DNA from: Pseudopithomyces maydicus
Taxonomy: Eukaryota > Ascomycota > Dothideomycetes > Pleosporales > Didymosphaeriaceae
Length of the DNA stretch: 64,000 nt
Direction: 5' to 3'
Assembly (NCBI GenBank): GCA_026873275.1
Contig: JANTUC010000019.1
Location: forward strand, 433,378 to 497,377
Position numbers and translations under genes: made by a program. Below, piece after piece: positions 1 through 12,372 of the stretch (position 1 is its first letter; each line of letters opens with the position of its first letter). The notes below the pieces were generated by a model, which had not been told where the DNA came from, ran no database searches, and saw only the letters and a list, made by a program, of their open reading frames with translations.

Positions 1-125
1 TGTGTTTGTTTACCTCTGCTAACAACACCACCCATGAAGCCGCTTCCCACGACACTTGCTGCGCACTGTGCCGACCCGCCATTTCTCTCGCTCATGAATT
101 AGAACCAGCAAGAGACAGTCCTACC

Positions 126-3100
126 ATGGCGCACTTCATCGATACCCCGCGCACCGAGCGCGGCGACCAGACGCGCATGAGCCAGACGGGCATTGAATTC
201 ACCGAACTCGAGTCGTTCCATGCACCCGCTGGCCGCGACAACCTCTTCAGTAAACCCACAAATGGCACGCGGACGCCTGCGCGGAATCCTCTTGCTGCCC
301 TCCGCAACCCCACCGCCAAACCCGAATTCACACCGATGATGAAGAGCGCGACCACCAACCGCACCCGACAAGTAAACGGCCTCCTCAAGGGCGGCATCGC
401 TACACCGGCTGCCCTGAAGAAAGGCTTTGAGCTGAGCGCCACACCTCTGCCAGAGGCAAGCACGATGAACGTCATGTCCAGCTCATTCGTGAGCGAGTCT
501 GGCATTGGCAGCCAAACTCCAGTCCCGCAGCAACAGGACTCCAGCGACATTAGCACACCCATGGCCCTGCGCCGCCGTCCAGAGGGAGAATTCGATGACG
601 GCAAGGGCCTCACGCTGAGAGAGCAAGAAGCGGTAAGTGCCCCACCAAACGAGGCGCGCGATGGAGACTGACAGACACAGCGTCTCGAGCAAATTGACAA
701 AGAAAATTTTGGTCTAAAGCTCAAGATTCATTTCCTCGAAGAGAACCTCAAGAAAATGGGCCCGCACTTCCACAAGGAAACGATGGTCGAGAACGTCACA
801 CTCAAATCGGAGAAGGTCCAGATGGCGCGCGATATCCAGAAACACCTCAAAGCCCTCAAGAACTCGGAAAAGGACCTGGAGCTGGCCAGGCAAGAACTTA
901 GAGAGTACGCCGACAAGGTCAAGCGACGACATGCAGATGAAGGCATGCGCGAAGAGTTGGAAGAATTGCGGCGGTTGGCTGACGAGCGTGCCGCAGAAAT
1001 AGAGCGACTAGAAGACAAGGTGGAGGAGGCTCGCGGCGACCAGGACGAGCTTGAAAAGGTCAGCTCCGAGCTGGAGAATGCGCAAGCTGAGCTTGCGGAG
1101 CGCGACCAACAGCTGGACGAGTACGAGGAGAAGATCGAGAGGCTCGAGGAAGAAGTCCGGACACAAGGAGCCGACGGCGATGCATTGCAGGACAAGGATC
1201 GCCAGTTGGAGGAGCAGGCTCAGAAGATTAAGGACCTTGAATCACAGCTGCGCTCGCTCGAGCAATCCACCGGAACAAACACGGAGGAGAATCAACGCAA
1301 GATTGAAGAGCAGACCAAGCACATCGAAGAGCTGGAAGAAGAGCTGAGGACGCTGGAACGCTCCAAAGACGCTGAAATCGACACATTGCAGGACAAGTTC
1401 GATTCCGCTTCCGAAGCCAAGGAGAATGAACTGCGCGACCTGGAGCAGCAGCTTGAGGACGCAGACAAGCAGTTGGGTGAGGCGGAAGAAGAAAAGCAGC
1501 ACCTTGTGGCGCAAATGGAAGAGCGTCTGCGGGCCATCGAACGCGAAAAGGATACAGAGGCCAAGGCATTACAGCGACAGCTACATGTGTTTGAGAGCGA
1601 GAAGCAGACTGAATTTGATGCACTACAGGAAAGATTGCAGCTCGCCGAGTCTCAGGGAGATGGTCAGGTTCAGCTGGCGCAGCAGGCTGCCCGCGATGCC
1701 CATCAGAAGGTTTTGGATGTTACTCGCGAGAAGAATGTCGAAATTCAGCTTCTCCAGTCCCGCGTAGATGATGCCGAAATCAAAGCCGACCAGGTAGACG
1801 ATTACCGCCGACAACTTCAAGATGCAACACAAAAGGTCAACCGCTTACAGCAAGAAACATCCAACTATGAGCAGCAAGTGGAACAGTTGCGTCGCACACT
1901 TACCCAGAAGGAGCGTGAGGTGGAAGCTTTGGAGAAGATCCGTCGTGAACGCGACGATGCCACCCAGGAGATTCAGGGCCTGCGTTCAAACCTGTCCAGC
2001 AAGGATGCTCAGGTTGAAGCTCTGCACAAAGCAACGCGTGAGCGTGATGCGCTTTCCAGACAGTTGGATGATCTTCGGCGCCAGCTTGACAATGCGGCTC
2101 AGGAAGTGCAAGACTTGCGGTCCACCCTATCCAGCAAAGATTCGCAGATGGAGTCTCTGCGGAAAGCCAGCTGGGAGCGGGACGTCCTCTCTCGGGAGAT
2201 TGAAAGCTTGCGCCAGGAAAAGGAAAATGTCACTCAAGACGCATTCCAGCTGCGCACCGCCATGTCCAGCAAAGACAGCCAGATTGAAGCTCTACAGAAG
2301 ATGACTCGCGAACGAGATGCATTGTCGCGCGACATGACCAACCTACAATCGTCTCTTCATTCTCGTGAGCGCGACGTGCTAGCCTTCCAAAAGAAGATGG
2401 AAGGCCACGAAGCTACACTACAAGAGCTTAAGCAGCTGAGGATCGAACTCAACGACCGCTCGCGAGACTTGGATACAGCGCGACGCACCATTGCCGACCG
2501 CGATGCAGAGTTGGACGCTCTCAGAAGCCATGCCGACGAGCCCGGCACACAGCTCGATGTCATGCAGGGCTTGGTCCGCGACCGCGACGATGAGCTAGAG
2601 ACGCTTAGGTCAGACATCAATGCGCGCACGGGCGAGATCGAAGCGCTGCAGCGGTTGGCCGAGGAAAGATTGGAAGCTTTGGAGTCGCTCAAGGTCCAGA
2701 TGGAGCAAGAAAAGCAAGACCTCGACGACGAAATCGATGTCTTGCAGGAGCAAGTAGACGAAGTCAACGACGAAAAGACTTCATTGGAAGACAAGATTTC
2801 GGTCCTCGAGACAATGCTCCGCGACATGAAGAGCGAACAGCGCACCCAGCAGACCGAAGCCCGAGCCACCCAGCGCGAACAAGAATCCGCGCTCAACGAC
2901 CGAATCCGCACCCTAGAATCCGACATCCGCGAGAAAGAGGCCCAACACCGCCGCCTCCACTCCGAATTCAAAGCCTCCCAGCGCGACCAGAAATCCATCT
3001 CCGACCGCAACACCCGCGACCTCCAGTCCCAGCTCCGCGAGAAGGAAAGCCAGCTCCGCCTCCTCCAAGCCTCGTACAAAGCCGTCCAGCAGAAGGCCAA

Positions 3101-3615
3101 CAATGAGGCCATGGACCTCGACGTCCAGACGCAGGACCTCAAGAAGCGCCACGTCAAGGAGATCAACGGCCTCACGAAGCAGATCCAGTTCCTCCGCGCG
3201 CGATGCGTCCGCGCCGAGGGCTTCCGCGAGAGCCTCGGGTTCCAGAAGAGGTTCTTCCTTATGCAGATTGAGGTTTACAATCAATGGTATGTTCAATTTC
3301 CCCACACTTACTCTCTAGTAAAGACACGTCATGCTAACGCATCCCAGCAACCAAGAGGACCTCCACCTCATCTCCGAAATGGGCATCACGCCCGATGTGT
3401 CGGTGCACGAGCGGAGACCGTCGCTCAAGGCGGCGGGTTTCGCGGTCATTGCCGCGCTGAGGATGAAGCGCCTGAGCGAGGGCTGGGCCGGGCAGCGGAA
3501 GGTGCATGCGCAGCTTGTGAAGACGCTGGAGGGGATGCGCAGAAGGCAGGGGCAGGGGCAGGTGGGGAGGTCGAGCACGGGGGCGAGACAGGCGTTGAGT
3601 TTTGTGCGGCAGTAG
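126..3615 (+). CDS. apsB: ApsB/Mto1-type spindle-pole and cytoplasmic MTOC protein
   Basis: Two introns (633-680 and 3287-3347) join three exons into about 1126 residues. An upstream in-frame ATG exists at 6, but the ATG at 126 has the better CTACC context. Near residue 170 a Cnn_1N/CM1-like motif spans the first splice junction (LTLREQEA then RLEQIDKENFGLKLKIHFLE). This motif recruits gamma-tubulin complexes. A coiled coil of some 800 residues follows, with repeated segments of the type LSSKDSQ-E-L-K-RERD. Near the C-terminus FLRARCVRAEGFRESL is followed by QKRFFLMQIEVYN, which resembles the Mto2-binding region of Mto1. Together these fit the ApsB/Mto1 family, which nucleates microtubules at septal and outer spindle-pole MTOCs. 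A Pcp1-type spindle-pole protein is the main alternative, but the Mto2-binding-like tail favours ApsB. The frame is intact. Confidence 0.85.
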
Positions 3616-4107
3616 GTGTGTAGGGTGATACTTTGGTAAACCAAGACGAGTTATCCTTATAGGGAGAGGGGAGTGGTTGGGATGTGTATAATTTCTTCTA
3701 CGCGGTTGTGAATAGTTTCTTCGACGGCGTTGTATGGTATCGGTTGGCGGTGCATTGGGATGGATGGACGGATGGATGGGTGGATGGGTGGAGTTGTTGT
3801 TGCGTGAGATGCTAACGAAGCTTGAAATTTACATGAGGTCATGGGGTAGAAACCCCATCTATCTCTATCGGTGTACATACGTATGATGTGTACTTTTTCC
3901 GTGTCTATATACTATTTCCAACGAGGCAAGCATGGCGCTGCCACTCTGCTCTGCTCTGTCTTTCGTCCCCGTCTGCCTTTCATATCTACAAAGAACCTCG
4001 CGGCGCCATCTCCATACCACGTCCTCACCCTCTCCCCCTAATTCCTTTTTCTCTGTAGCCCCTCCACCTCCCTCTTCCCTCCCAAAATAAAACAAGGATA
4101 TCCACAC
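3616..4107. other. Convergent intergenic region
   Basis: It lies between two converging genes. It holds a short degenerate TGGA/TGGG repeat at about 3757-3793. I see no convincing coding sequence. Confidence 0.5.
3757..3793. repeat. Tetranucleotide (TGGA/TGGG)n microsatellite
   Basis: The run reads as consecutive GGAT/GGAC/GGGT units of 4 bp just 3' of the ApsB gene. It is imperfect and short. Confidence 0.6.
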
Positions 4108-5268
4108 TTAAATCATCCCCTCCGGACCCTCCCTATACCCGGGACAAGGCAACGGCTCCCCAATCCCATAATTCCCATAAAAATCAACCATGCTCTTCCG
4201 CCGCGCCCCCGCCCCCATCGCCTCCTCCAGGTCCCGCGACACGAAGATCTCCATCCCCCGCTCTGCTCCGTGCCCCGGTCCTCGCACGAAAGCTTGTAGC
4301 CCACGCCCGCGGCCGAGCTATCTTTCCTTATACCTGTGACGTCTGTTTCGTGTGCTTCGAATTCCGAGTCTGAGTCCAAGTCTGAGTCCGAGTTTGGAAA
4401 TTGTGGATTACGTTGGGTATGGGGAGATTTCGGCGTCTTGCTCTTCGCCACGACGCGCAGCCAGCGCTCCTCCGCCCGCCGCTTGAACACCTCCTCCAGC
4501 TCAAACAAGTCGCCCATGGACAACATGTAGTGCTTCCCGCCCTTCCACCGCCAGAAAAACAGCACAACAACCTCGATCCCCTCGCCAGCCTCCAACCCCC
4601 CAGCACCCCATCCATACTCCGCACCAGCGCCTCCGCAATGCGCACCTGATCCCCCGCCTTCTCGCGCGCCCCCGCCCCGCTCTTAAGCACGTAATTCCAC
4701 TCGACGTAGAACCGCACGTGCGTCACGTGGCGGAGGAGCGGCAGCGAGAGCACGTGCGGCGAGAAGTCGAAGTGCGCGGGGGACGCCGCCGAGTTGCGGA
4801 GCTCGGCGTGCAGCGTGAGCTTGGAGGCGGCCCAGTAGCGGTGCAGGATCTCGGTGCGGAGCTGCCGGTTCAGCAGCAGGAGGTTGGGGTGCAGGCGGTG
4901 CCGGAACGGCACGTCGTGCCCGTAGCCGAAGATGTCGTGGCGCCAGGGCTCGTGGATCATGTCGGCGCCCCAGAGGCAGGTGTGGAGGTCTGGGCGGGTG
5001 GGTAGTAGCGAGGTGGTGGTGGTGGTGGTGTTGGGGACGGTGAGGGTGTTGCTAGGAGGGGTTGTGGATGTGGTGGGGGCTGTAAAGTCTGGGAGTACAA
5101 AGTCGATGATGCGATCGCGGAGTTCGCGGGGGAGGGAGAGCAGGGAGGACGAGAGCGAGCGGGGGTGCAGGTCGAGGAGCATTTCGAGTTCGCGGAGGAG
5201 GAGGCTCTGGCGTTGGACGGAGAAGTCGTCGCTGGTGGTGGAGAGGTGGGAGAGTTTTTTTCCGCCAT
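4108..5268 (-). CDS. F-box-like fungal protein, frame broken at three homopolymers
   Basis: The longest frame carries LLSLPRELRDRIIDFVL near residue 45, the entry motif of the large fungal family of F-box-like proteins. Later blocks such as HPNLLLLNRQLRTEILHRYW and VTHVRFYVEWNY also fit that family. The reading frame moves three times, each time at a mononucleotide run: 5255-5261 (A7 on the coding strand), 4596-4601 (G6) and 4255-4259 (G5). One missing base at each run accounts for a single frame of about 387 codons, beginning at the ATG at 5268 and stopping at 4108. Because every break is a one-base deletion in a run, I read this as one gene with sequence errors. True pseudogenisation cannot be excluded. 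The substrate or partner is unknown. A related protein lies at 28413-29801. Confidence 0.6.
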
Positions 5269-6985
5269 GGTGGGTGGTGAATTAATGGTGGAAGCAGTGG
5301 GTTTCGTCTTTTTGTCTTTCTGTATGTATTTTCTTTCTGTCTTTCTGTGCGTCCGTCCGTCCAGGAAGGCAAGGCCAGGTTGGTAAGATATCCAGCGTGA
5401 GGCGTACGACGCCCGCCGTCCAATTGCTCGCGAGACTACAATGGCACCGTACGTAACCCCAAAGCACGCACGTATACCTCACTCACTCGTCTCGATCGCA
5501 AAGCCGCTCTCCAAAATCGCGCTGTCCAACTCTTTCGCAAAGGGGTGTCTGATTCCAGCCTCGATGTCGCTCCGCGTCGTGGAAGTATGTAAGTACGAAC
5601 GTCGATTGACCTCCCACCGCCACACGCACGGGAAAGTTCTCACGAGTCATGGGCCGCAATGTGGGCGGGCGCTTCGAGGGCTCGGGTTCGCAACAGGGGG
5701 CGGGACCCACATGCTCGATTCCCCTGACGGGATAAGCGGCGCCGCGGGTCGTCACGTGCAAAACGGGGCGCCCCGTGCGGCGGTTTCGGTAGGGTTTTAT
5801 CCTGGTGCTTCGCGACGGTTTCGGCGTCGCGCGCGCGCCGTGGGCGATGGGTCGTGGGCTTTCAAACGCTCGTCGAGACGGGATGGGGGGACGAGGGCTA
5901 GGGGCGAGGCCAGTTGACGAGACGCCGCTGGCGGGTGGTTCCCGCGTGGCTGGTCCTGGGGAGCTCGGCAGTTGGGATGGGGACTCGTGGCGATGGATAA
6001 TGAGGGTGCTATTGCTGTAGCGCAATTGTCGTGCTGGGAAGGCTACATATTGTGGGGTACGTTGTATGTACGTATGTATGGTAAGCATATGCCATGATGC
6101 ATGAGTGAAAGAGAAGCAGGAGAATACATGAGCATAGGTTTCGCGGAAGGACTCCCTCCGCGCCTCAATTGCAGGTCTAAGTTCCGTCGACGCACCCCAT
6201 CAAACCTGAACGCCCTCGCAAATGCCAAAATTTTTTACAAATCGATGCACGGCGTACATACGGCAAGCTGTCATGTTGCATCGGTACCAGCTGTTTCCGT
6301 CCGTCCCCTTCCCCGGCCAAACTAACACCAGCACTTTGCCGCCCATCTTCTCACCTCCTCCTCGCATTTCAAATTCGCTTGCTCGACTACGAATCGTCGG
6401 TCAGCTTGTTTCGCGACGCGCTTCTGGGGGAACTTACCCGTCGGTGCTGGTTTTGAGGGCGCGTTGCAGCATCCTTGCCACTTTTCTTCCTGAACCACTG
6501 TTCGCCTGGTTTCCTGCATGGGAGTGTATTGCTGTTCGGCGCAGAAGTGGTCCATCTCCAGCCGTGTTGCGCGACAGTGCCCGATGCACGAGCCGGCGTG
6601 GTGGACGAGTTGAAGGCCGTTCATAGTGACTTTTCGAACGGATGTAATGTAGAGTTGTTGTTGTTTGTTGTAACTTATTCGATGTGTGGTTTGCTGATGA
6701 GCACAAAACGTAGTAGAAAGAAAATCAAATATATATACACAACCCAATTTATCGAATCACGCTGTCCGCACAAGACACCCTCGTACGAAGCTTCACCATA
6801 CCGGAATCTCAACGTTGCATTGTCGCCTGCCAGCGCTGAAAAGGTACTGCCACAAAAGCGTCGAGTGTGGTCAGATCAGGAGATCACCCCATCCATCTTC
6901 CCACCCCCACGCGACTCCCACTCAACACCTCACAAACCACCCCACCCACCCTTACCGCCAAACAAGACCACGAAAGAACATCCCA
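5269..6985. other. Long intergenic region, no supported gene
   Basis: About 1.7 kb, GC-rich on the left (5.4-6.0 kb). It contains the upstream region of the F-box-like gene and the 3' flank of the alpha/beta hydrolase. Open frames here carry no recognisable motif. Confidence 0.4.
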
Positions 6986-7951
6986 TCACCCTCCCACCCC
7001 CCGAACAAACTCCAAAAACTCCTCCTGGCACCTCTCCGCCCCCGTCACATAAATCTCATGCCCCACCCCCTCCACCACCACGACCCTCGCCCCCTCAATC
7101 CCCCCGCCAACCCCTCTGCTCCTCCACGCTCGTCGCCGCGCTATTCCTCGGCGCCAGCACCAACGTCGGCGTCTTCACCTCCCCTAGATACGGCCGCGCG
7201 TCGAACGTTGACAAAAACTCGGCGTACTGTGCGAGGCCCTCGCCGGAGCTGAGGCCGATCTGAGAGAGGTACCAGGGGAGGTAGGCGGGGTCCGCGACGG
7301 GGATGGTGCCCGGGATGGCGGAGAGGGATTCGGCCCAGCCGCGGGAGCCGAGGGCGCGGCAGGCGGTGGGCCAGGAGGGGTGGGAGAGCGAGAAGAGGTG
7401 TAGGGCGGAGGGGGGAGGTGCGTTGGGGTGGAGATGAGGGTTAGGCTGTGGAGGCGGGAGGGGTGTCTGGTGGATGTGAGTGAGTTTGTGTCTGCTTCCT
7501 TTACTTCGTGTGCGCGAGCAGATGGGAGGAAACATATGTATGTATGCATGTATAGCGCACACTCACCTCGCCGCCACCACAATCCCAACCATCCCCCCGG
7601 TACTCTCCCCCAAAAATGCACCTTCCCCACACCCAACTGATCCAACGTATCAATCACCTCATCCACCACCTCGTCGAGCGTCACCTTGCACTCCCCCTTG
7701 CCACTCTCGTCCGGAAGCACATAGCTCGAGCGGCCGTGCCCGCGCAGGTCCCGCCGGATGACGTGGTACTCGCGGGCCAGGACGGGGATCCAGTGGTACC
7801 AGAAGGCGGAGTGGCGGGCGAAGCCGTGCTGGATGAGGATGGTCTCGGTGGGCTTCCACGGGTCGGCGAAGGAGTCGTGGATGTAGTGCGTGCGGTGGGA
7901 GGAGGCGTGGCGGATGTAGGTGTGGCCTGAGGGGGAGCGCTCGCGGGGCAT
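6986..7951 (-). CDS. Alpha/beta hydrolase, frame broken at homopolymers
   Basis: The ATG at 7951 opens MPRERSPSGHTYIRHAS. An intron (7467-7566, GTGAGT donor) separates two exons. Fold motifs are ILIQHGFARHSAFWYHW (oxyanion region), DLRGHGRS, a GESTGG nucleophile elbow (readable only after a one-base shift at the A5 run 7612-7616), PTLVLAP, and a VGHEIYVTG histidine near the C-terminus. Further one-base shifts are needed at 7410-7415, 7111-7114 and 7100-7105. All are mononucleotide runs. With four missing bases the frame closes at 289 codons with a TGA at 6986. It resembles enol-lactonase/esterase-type hydrolases; the substrate is unknown. It is divergent from the carboxylesterase gene, so the two may share a promoter. 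Confidence 0.65.
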
Positions 7952-8559
7952 GGTGGGCAGATGAATTGGAAGGCTTTGGGATGGGCCTTGGTAGGATGGT
8001 GGGAAGGTAGGCCGATATCTGGGTTGTCTGTATACACACATGCATACATGCATACATGTTGGAGTCCCCACAGGCCCCACATGGGATTCGGAGAAAGTTC
8101 ACGAGGTCGAGGTGAAGGCTTCATGCAAACGTTTTCAATTGAAATGGTCCATTTGGCGATTCTATTACACGTCTGCCCATTTTAGACCTTCGTGTATTGC
8201 TCAATGTCTCTTCCCTTCCGATGGGTGGGGCCAGAGATACACCCCTTCCCAAACGGGAGCATCCCGCGAGGAAGGCTAGGCCCTTCCAGGTTAGCGCTTG
8301 GACATGAGTGTACAACCATTGTGAAAAATACCCACACCTTGATGATAGTAAATTCGAATTGAGTAGATCACCTCAAGAATGGAAAGGCATCCTATGAATT
8401 CGGTTTCCAAGCTCCACAACAATAGCTGCAAAATTTGTTTCCCAAACGCACCTTCCCTGATGATATATTTAGACCGCTTTTCAAACGTCGGTATAAGTAT
8501 CCAGGCCAAAGCCAGCAACTACACTCCACCCAAACAGTTTTATTCTTGCCATTCCTACC
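7952..8559. promoter_or_regulatory. Divergent promoter of hydrolase and carboxylesterase genes
   Basis: 608 bp separate the two start codons. No specific operator was recognised. Short ATGCATACATGCATACATG-like repeats occur at about 8037-8058. Confidence 0.4.
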
Positions 8560-10518
8560 ATGTCTGTACCGTCTCCACCACCTGGATCACCACCTGGATC
8601 ACCACCTGGATCACCGCCTCTATCCCCGCCTCTCTATCGCGACGCGCAGGGCATCGTGCGCAATGAATTCGGCACCTTTCGAGGTCGGCAGGGCGACGGC
8701 GTGTTCCAGTACCTAGGCATCAAATATGCCGAGTTGAAAGATCAGCTCAGCGCGCCGACGATGGTTCGTAGCTATGGGGTTGTCGACGCTACGGAATACG
8801 GGTTTGTGACTTTTCCCTTGGTCCCACACGCATTCGATGTACTGATGGATATAGACCCCGCGCCCCGGCAATAGACGCAAGCAAGTTCGAGCAGGAGGTC
8901 ATGATACAAAAGGTCATCGATGAAAGACCCTCGCCTCGCATGTCCGGCACTGAGTGTCTCAATCTGAATATCACCGTCCCGGATGTTGACGTGGGGAGGG
9001 AGATGCCGGTGCTCGTGTGGATTCATGGAGGTGGGTATGTCATGGGAGGAAATCATCTGCCACATTGGGATCCGGCCAGATTGGTGAAGCTGTCTGCTGA
9101 AATCGATATACCGGTTATCGTTGTCAGTATCAAGTAAGTGTGTTATATTCGGATACGAAGTCGTTAGTATGGCCGCTGACAACCGATGAATTGCAGTTAT
9201 CGACTGGCTCTGTTGGGTAATTTGACATCCACGGAGCTCAGAGTTGAGAACTATCCCGGCAACAACTCCCTTAGAGACCAGAGGTGTGCTCTGCAATGGG
9301 TTCGAAGGCATATCAAGGGCTTTGGTGGGGACCCTGGGAAGGTCACTGCGATTGGTGTGAGCGCTGGTGCAGGTAGATCCCTCTTGCCTCAATCTTCATC
9401 GAACCTGTGCTAACGATACTAGTTTCCGTCTTAACACACCTGTACTCCCGCGCGCCCCTCTTCAAACAAGGCATCGCCATGAGTGGAACACCACTCATGC
9501 TTAGGCCCCAGACGCTCGACCAAGCCGAATCCTCATACAAGGAAGTAATGACTGCTCTTGGGCTTGAGAATGCAAGCGTCGAAGAACGCATACAGTATCT
9601 GATCAACATGACGCCAGAGGATCTGGTAGCCAAGATACCGCTCACGATCCAACTATTGCCTTTCATAGATGGAGCCCTCATCCCTCACGCACTAACGTTC
9701 GAGTCGTTTAGAACCGACCCGGACACAAACATGTTTCGAATCTTCGGCGCCGAGCGCCTAGATGCGGATGCTCCCGAATACGGCGCCCACGTCCGTCGAC
9801 GCCAGCAAACAGATCTGAAGCTCCCCGGTGAAGTATGGTGTGAGGATCTCATGCTGGGTGACTGCCAGAGCGATGTACGTCCCTCCATCCATCTACCCAT
9901 CCCCAAATTCATACGACACATCGGTACTAAACACCCCAGGGTAACGTCTTCGTCCTGATGGGCCTCTCCGCCCGCCGGCAAAACCTCGCCTCCGCCCTCT
10001 ACACCTCCTTCACCCGCACCCTCAACGCCGAATGCGCAGCGCACATCCTCGGCGCCTACTCCATCCACCCCAACACCCCCGACGACACCGCCCTAACCGC
10101 CGCCATCAAACTCGGAACAGACATCGCGTACTACGCACCCGCCCTTGTCTACGCAGGAGGCTACCCCCGCAACACGCAACTCTACCACTTCAACGAGCTC
10201 AACCCGTGGGACGGCTTCTTCAAGGACCTCTCATCGCACTACCTCGATGCGGTGTACCTGTTCCAGAACTTCAACGAGCACCTATCGGAGGGGGCGGCGG
10301 GGTTGGCGCGGCTGATGGGGAGGCACTTTTGGCGTTTGCGAATGGGATGGCGCCTTGGGGGTATTTCAAGAGGGGGAGAGGTGGGAGTGGGATATTGGGG
10401 TTTATGGGGGGATGGGGAGGATAAGGGGAGGAGGGGCGCGGTGAGGGAGATTTTGGCGAAGGAGATGGGGTTGGAGGGGTGGAGGGAGGCTTGGGAGGAG
10501 TTTTTGAAGGGGAATTAG
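8560..10518 (+). CDS. Type-B carboxylesterase (alpha/beta hydrolase)
   Basis: Four introns (8802-8854, 9134-9196, 9373-9422, 9875-9939) give about 575 residues. The N-terminus carries a low-complexity PPGS repeat, then NEFGTFRG and VFQYLGIKYAE, the usual start of the family. VLVWIHGGGYVMGG is the oxyanion hole, GVSAGA the serine nucleophile elbow, and the histidine probably lies in LSSHYLDAVYLF. No signal peptide is visible, so it is probably intracellular. Near the end the frame is doubtful. A one-base shift at the G4 run 10317-10320 gives the more family-like stretch GEALLAFANGMAPWGYF, and a return to the original frame would be needed for the Lys/Glu-rich tail. It could hydrolyse a carboxylic ester in the pathway with the following SDR and P450. 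Confidence 0.75.
8581..8616 (+). repeat. 12-bp coding repeat x3
   Basis: Three copies of CCTGGATCACCA (the last ending CCG) encode the PPGS repeats at the carboxylesterase N-terminus. Confidence 0.8.
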
Positions 10519-10993
10519 GGGGGAGAGGTGAGGGTTCTAGAGGGGAGGGGGATATAGGGTGGAGAGAGAAATATGGTGGTGGGAACGGTGAGTCGGATTC
10601 TATATTTTTTGGGGAGGCTAGGTATGTATTGGACTGATGGGCTGCTGTTCAATAGAGAATATACACACACACTCTCTCTCTGTGAAAGACAGAGTGAAAC
10701 AAGGGTGGAGCATAGACTAACATTCATACCCCGCACCCCTCCAATGTCTAGTGCGGGGTGAATTCCCATCGCGAGCGCTCCAAATGTGGGGTCACCTCTC
10801 CTCCTCCCCACCACCATCTACCGTCCTTCAACACCGTCCCCATACCAAAATCATGCATTCCCTAACTCACCGAGCCCTCAATCTCCCTCCTTCCATCCCC
10901 CCAGGCTGAATCCTCCCCAAAAATAAGGGGACAAAATAAGAAAAAACCACCATCCTTCCACGCAACACCCCCCTCAACACACACACACCCACG
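10519..10993. other. Intergenic region
   Basis: It separates the carboxylesterase and SDR genes, which run in the same direction. A short CA/CT-rich stretch (about 10659-10682) is present and no gene was seen. Confidence 0.45.
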
Positions 10994-11538
10994 ATGCCCC
11001 CCTCCACCAAACCCGTCGCAATAATCACCGGTGCCGGCTCCGGCATCGGCCTCGCCATCGCAACCCACCTCCTCACCCAGCACGCCTACCGCGTCGTCCT
11101 CGCCGAGCGCAACCCCACCTCCGGCGCCGCGGCCGCCGCAGCCCTCGGCCCCGACGCCACATTCATCCAGTGCGACGTCGCGGACCAGAAGTCGCAGGCG
11201 CGCATGTTCAAGCAGGCGTTCGAGTGGGGTGGGGGCAGACTCGACTTTTTCCATGCGAATGCGGGGGTGGATGATAGGCAGAGTTTGTATCAGGATTTGC
11301 TAGCGGTGGGGGGAGGAGGGAAGGAGAAGGAGAGGGAGGCGGGGTTGGTGGATGAGCAGGGGTTGGTGAAGGGGATTAATACGGGGTGTTTGGGGGTGAA
11401 TTTGGAGGCTGTGGTGCAGGGGTTGTGGTTGTTTAGGTGGTATTTTGGGAGGAGTGAGAGGGGGAGGAGGGAGGGGGGACGAAGGGGAGGTTTGTGGCGA
11501 CGAGTAGTGCGGCGGGGCTGTAGTGAGTCTCTCCCTCC

Positions 11539-11572
<34 letters not shown>

Positions 11573-12077
11573 CGCATTTTCTCTCCATCCTTTTGTCCTT
11601 ATCACCCCGTTCCTCGGGAGCAGACGCAAGACTGGCATCCGGGTGGAACCTGTTTTGTTTATCAATTAGAGCTAACACCCCCAGCTGCATGACCCAAAAC
11701 CCGCAATACACCGCCTCCAAATACGGCGTCGTCGGCCTCGTCCGCTCCGCCGGCCCCATCCTCGCAAAGCAAGACAACATCACCGTGAACGCCATCTGCC
11801 CCGCCTTCATACCCACAAACTTGTGCCCCCCGAGATCATCCCCCTCTGGCCAAAGGAACACATCACGCCCATGAGCACGGCGCTCAAGGCCATCGATGCC
11901 ATCCTGGCTGACGACAATATGACGGCCGAGACGATCGAGCTGAGTCAGGAGAATATATACTATAGGAAGATGGTGGATTGGGCGAATGAGAGTCAGAGGT
12001 GGGTCGGGGAGGAGAGCCAGGGGATTTGGGATGTTGGGTATAGTAAGGTGCCGGTGAGGGAGGAGTTTAAGTCGTGA
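10994..12077 (+). CDS. Short-chain dehydrogenase/reductase, frame broken at two runs
   Basis: Classical SDR order is visible: AIITGAGSGIG (Rossmann glycine motif), CDV, HANAGV, a FVATSSAAG strand carrying the catalytic serine, then YTASKYGVVG with the Tyr-x3-Lys pair and NAICPAF(I)PT. One intron (11523-11684) has a GTGAGT donor and contains a TTTC microsatellite. Two one-base deletions in runs (G6 at 11473-11478, C6 at 11826-11831) break the frame. With both allowed for, the coding length is 307 codons. It is probably an NAD(P)-dependent alcohol dehydrogenase/reductase of the 15-hydroxyprostaglandin-dehydrogenase type. The substrate is unknown. It lies between an esterase and a P450 on the same strand. 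Confidence 0.7.
11549..11574 (+). repeat. (TTTC)n microsatellite in SDR intron
   Basis: About six TTTC units follow a CT-rich tract inside the SDR intron and contribute to its pyrimidine tract. Confidence 0.75.
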
Positions 12078-12372
12078 TTAAAAGAGGGTTGGGGATTTTG
12101 CGGGAGAGAAGAAGAGAATTCTATATTGTAGATAAGATGTGCGAGGGAGATATGAATCCGGGAGGATATGGTTTGGGTCGAAGATCGGGAGTGTGGGGCT
12201 TCTCGATTAAGGCTGCGGGGAAGTGGAGACGGGATGCGGTTTCTCCAATTACTGCTGTACTGTGCATACGCATGCATGCTTGCTTGCAAGAGTAAATACA
12301 GACATGATTTCAAACACCTAACTTATTCATCTCCTCGTCAATACATCCCGCCTTGATGCACCGCTTGTGACC

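Noticed and set aside
5483..6088. 201-codon minus-strand frame
   Set aside because: Arg/Pro-rich translation typical of GC-rich noncoding DNA; no motif.
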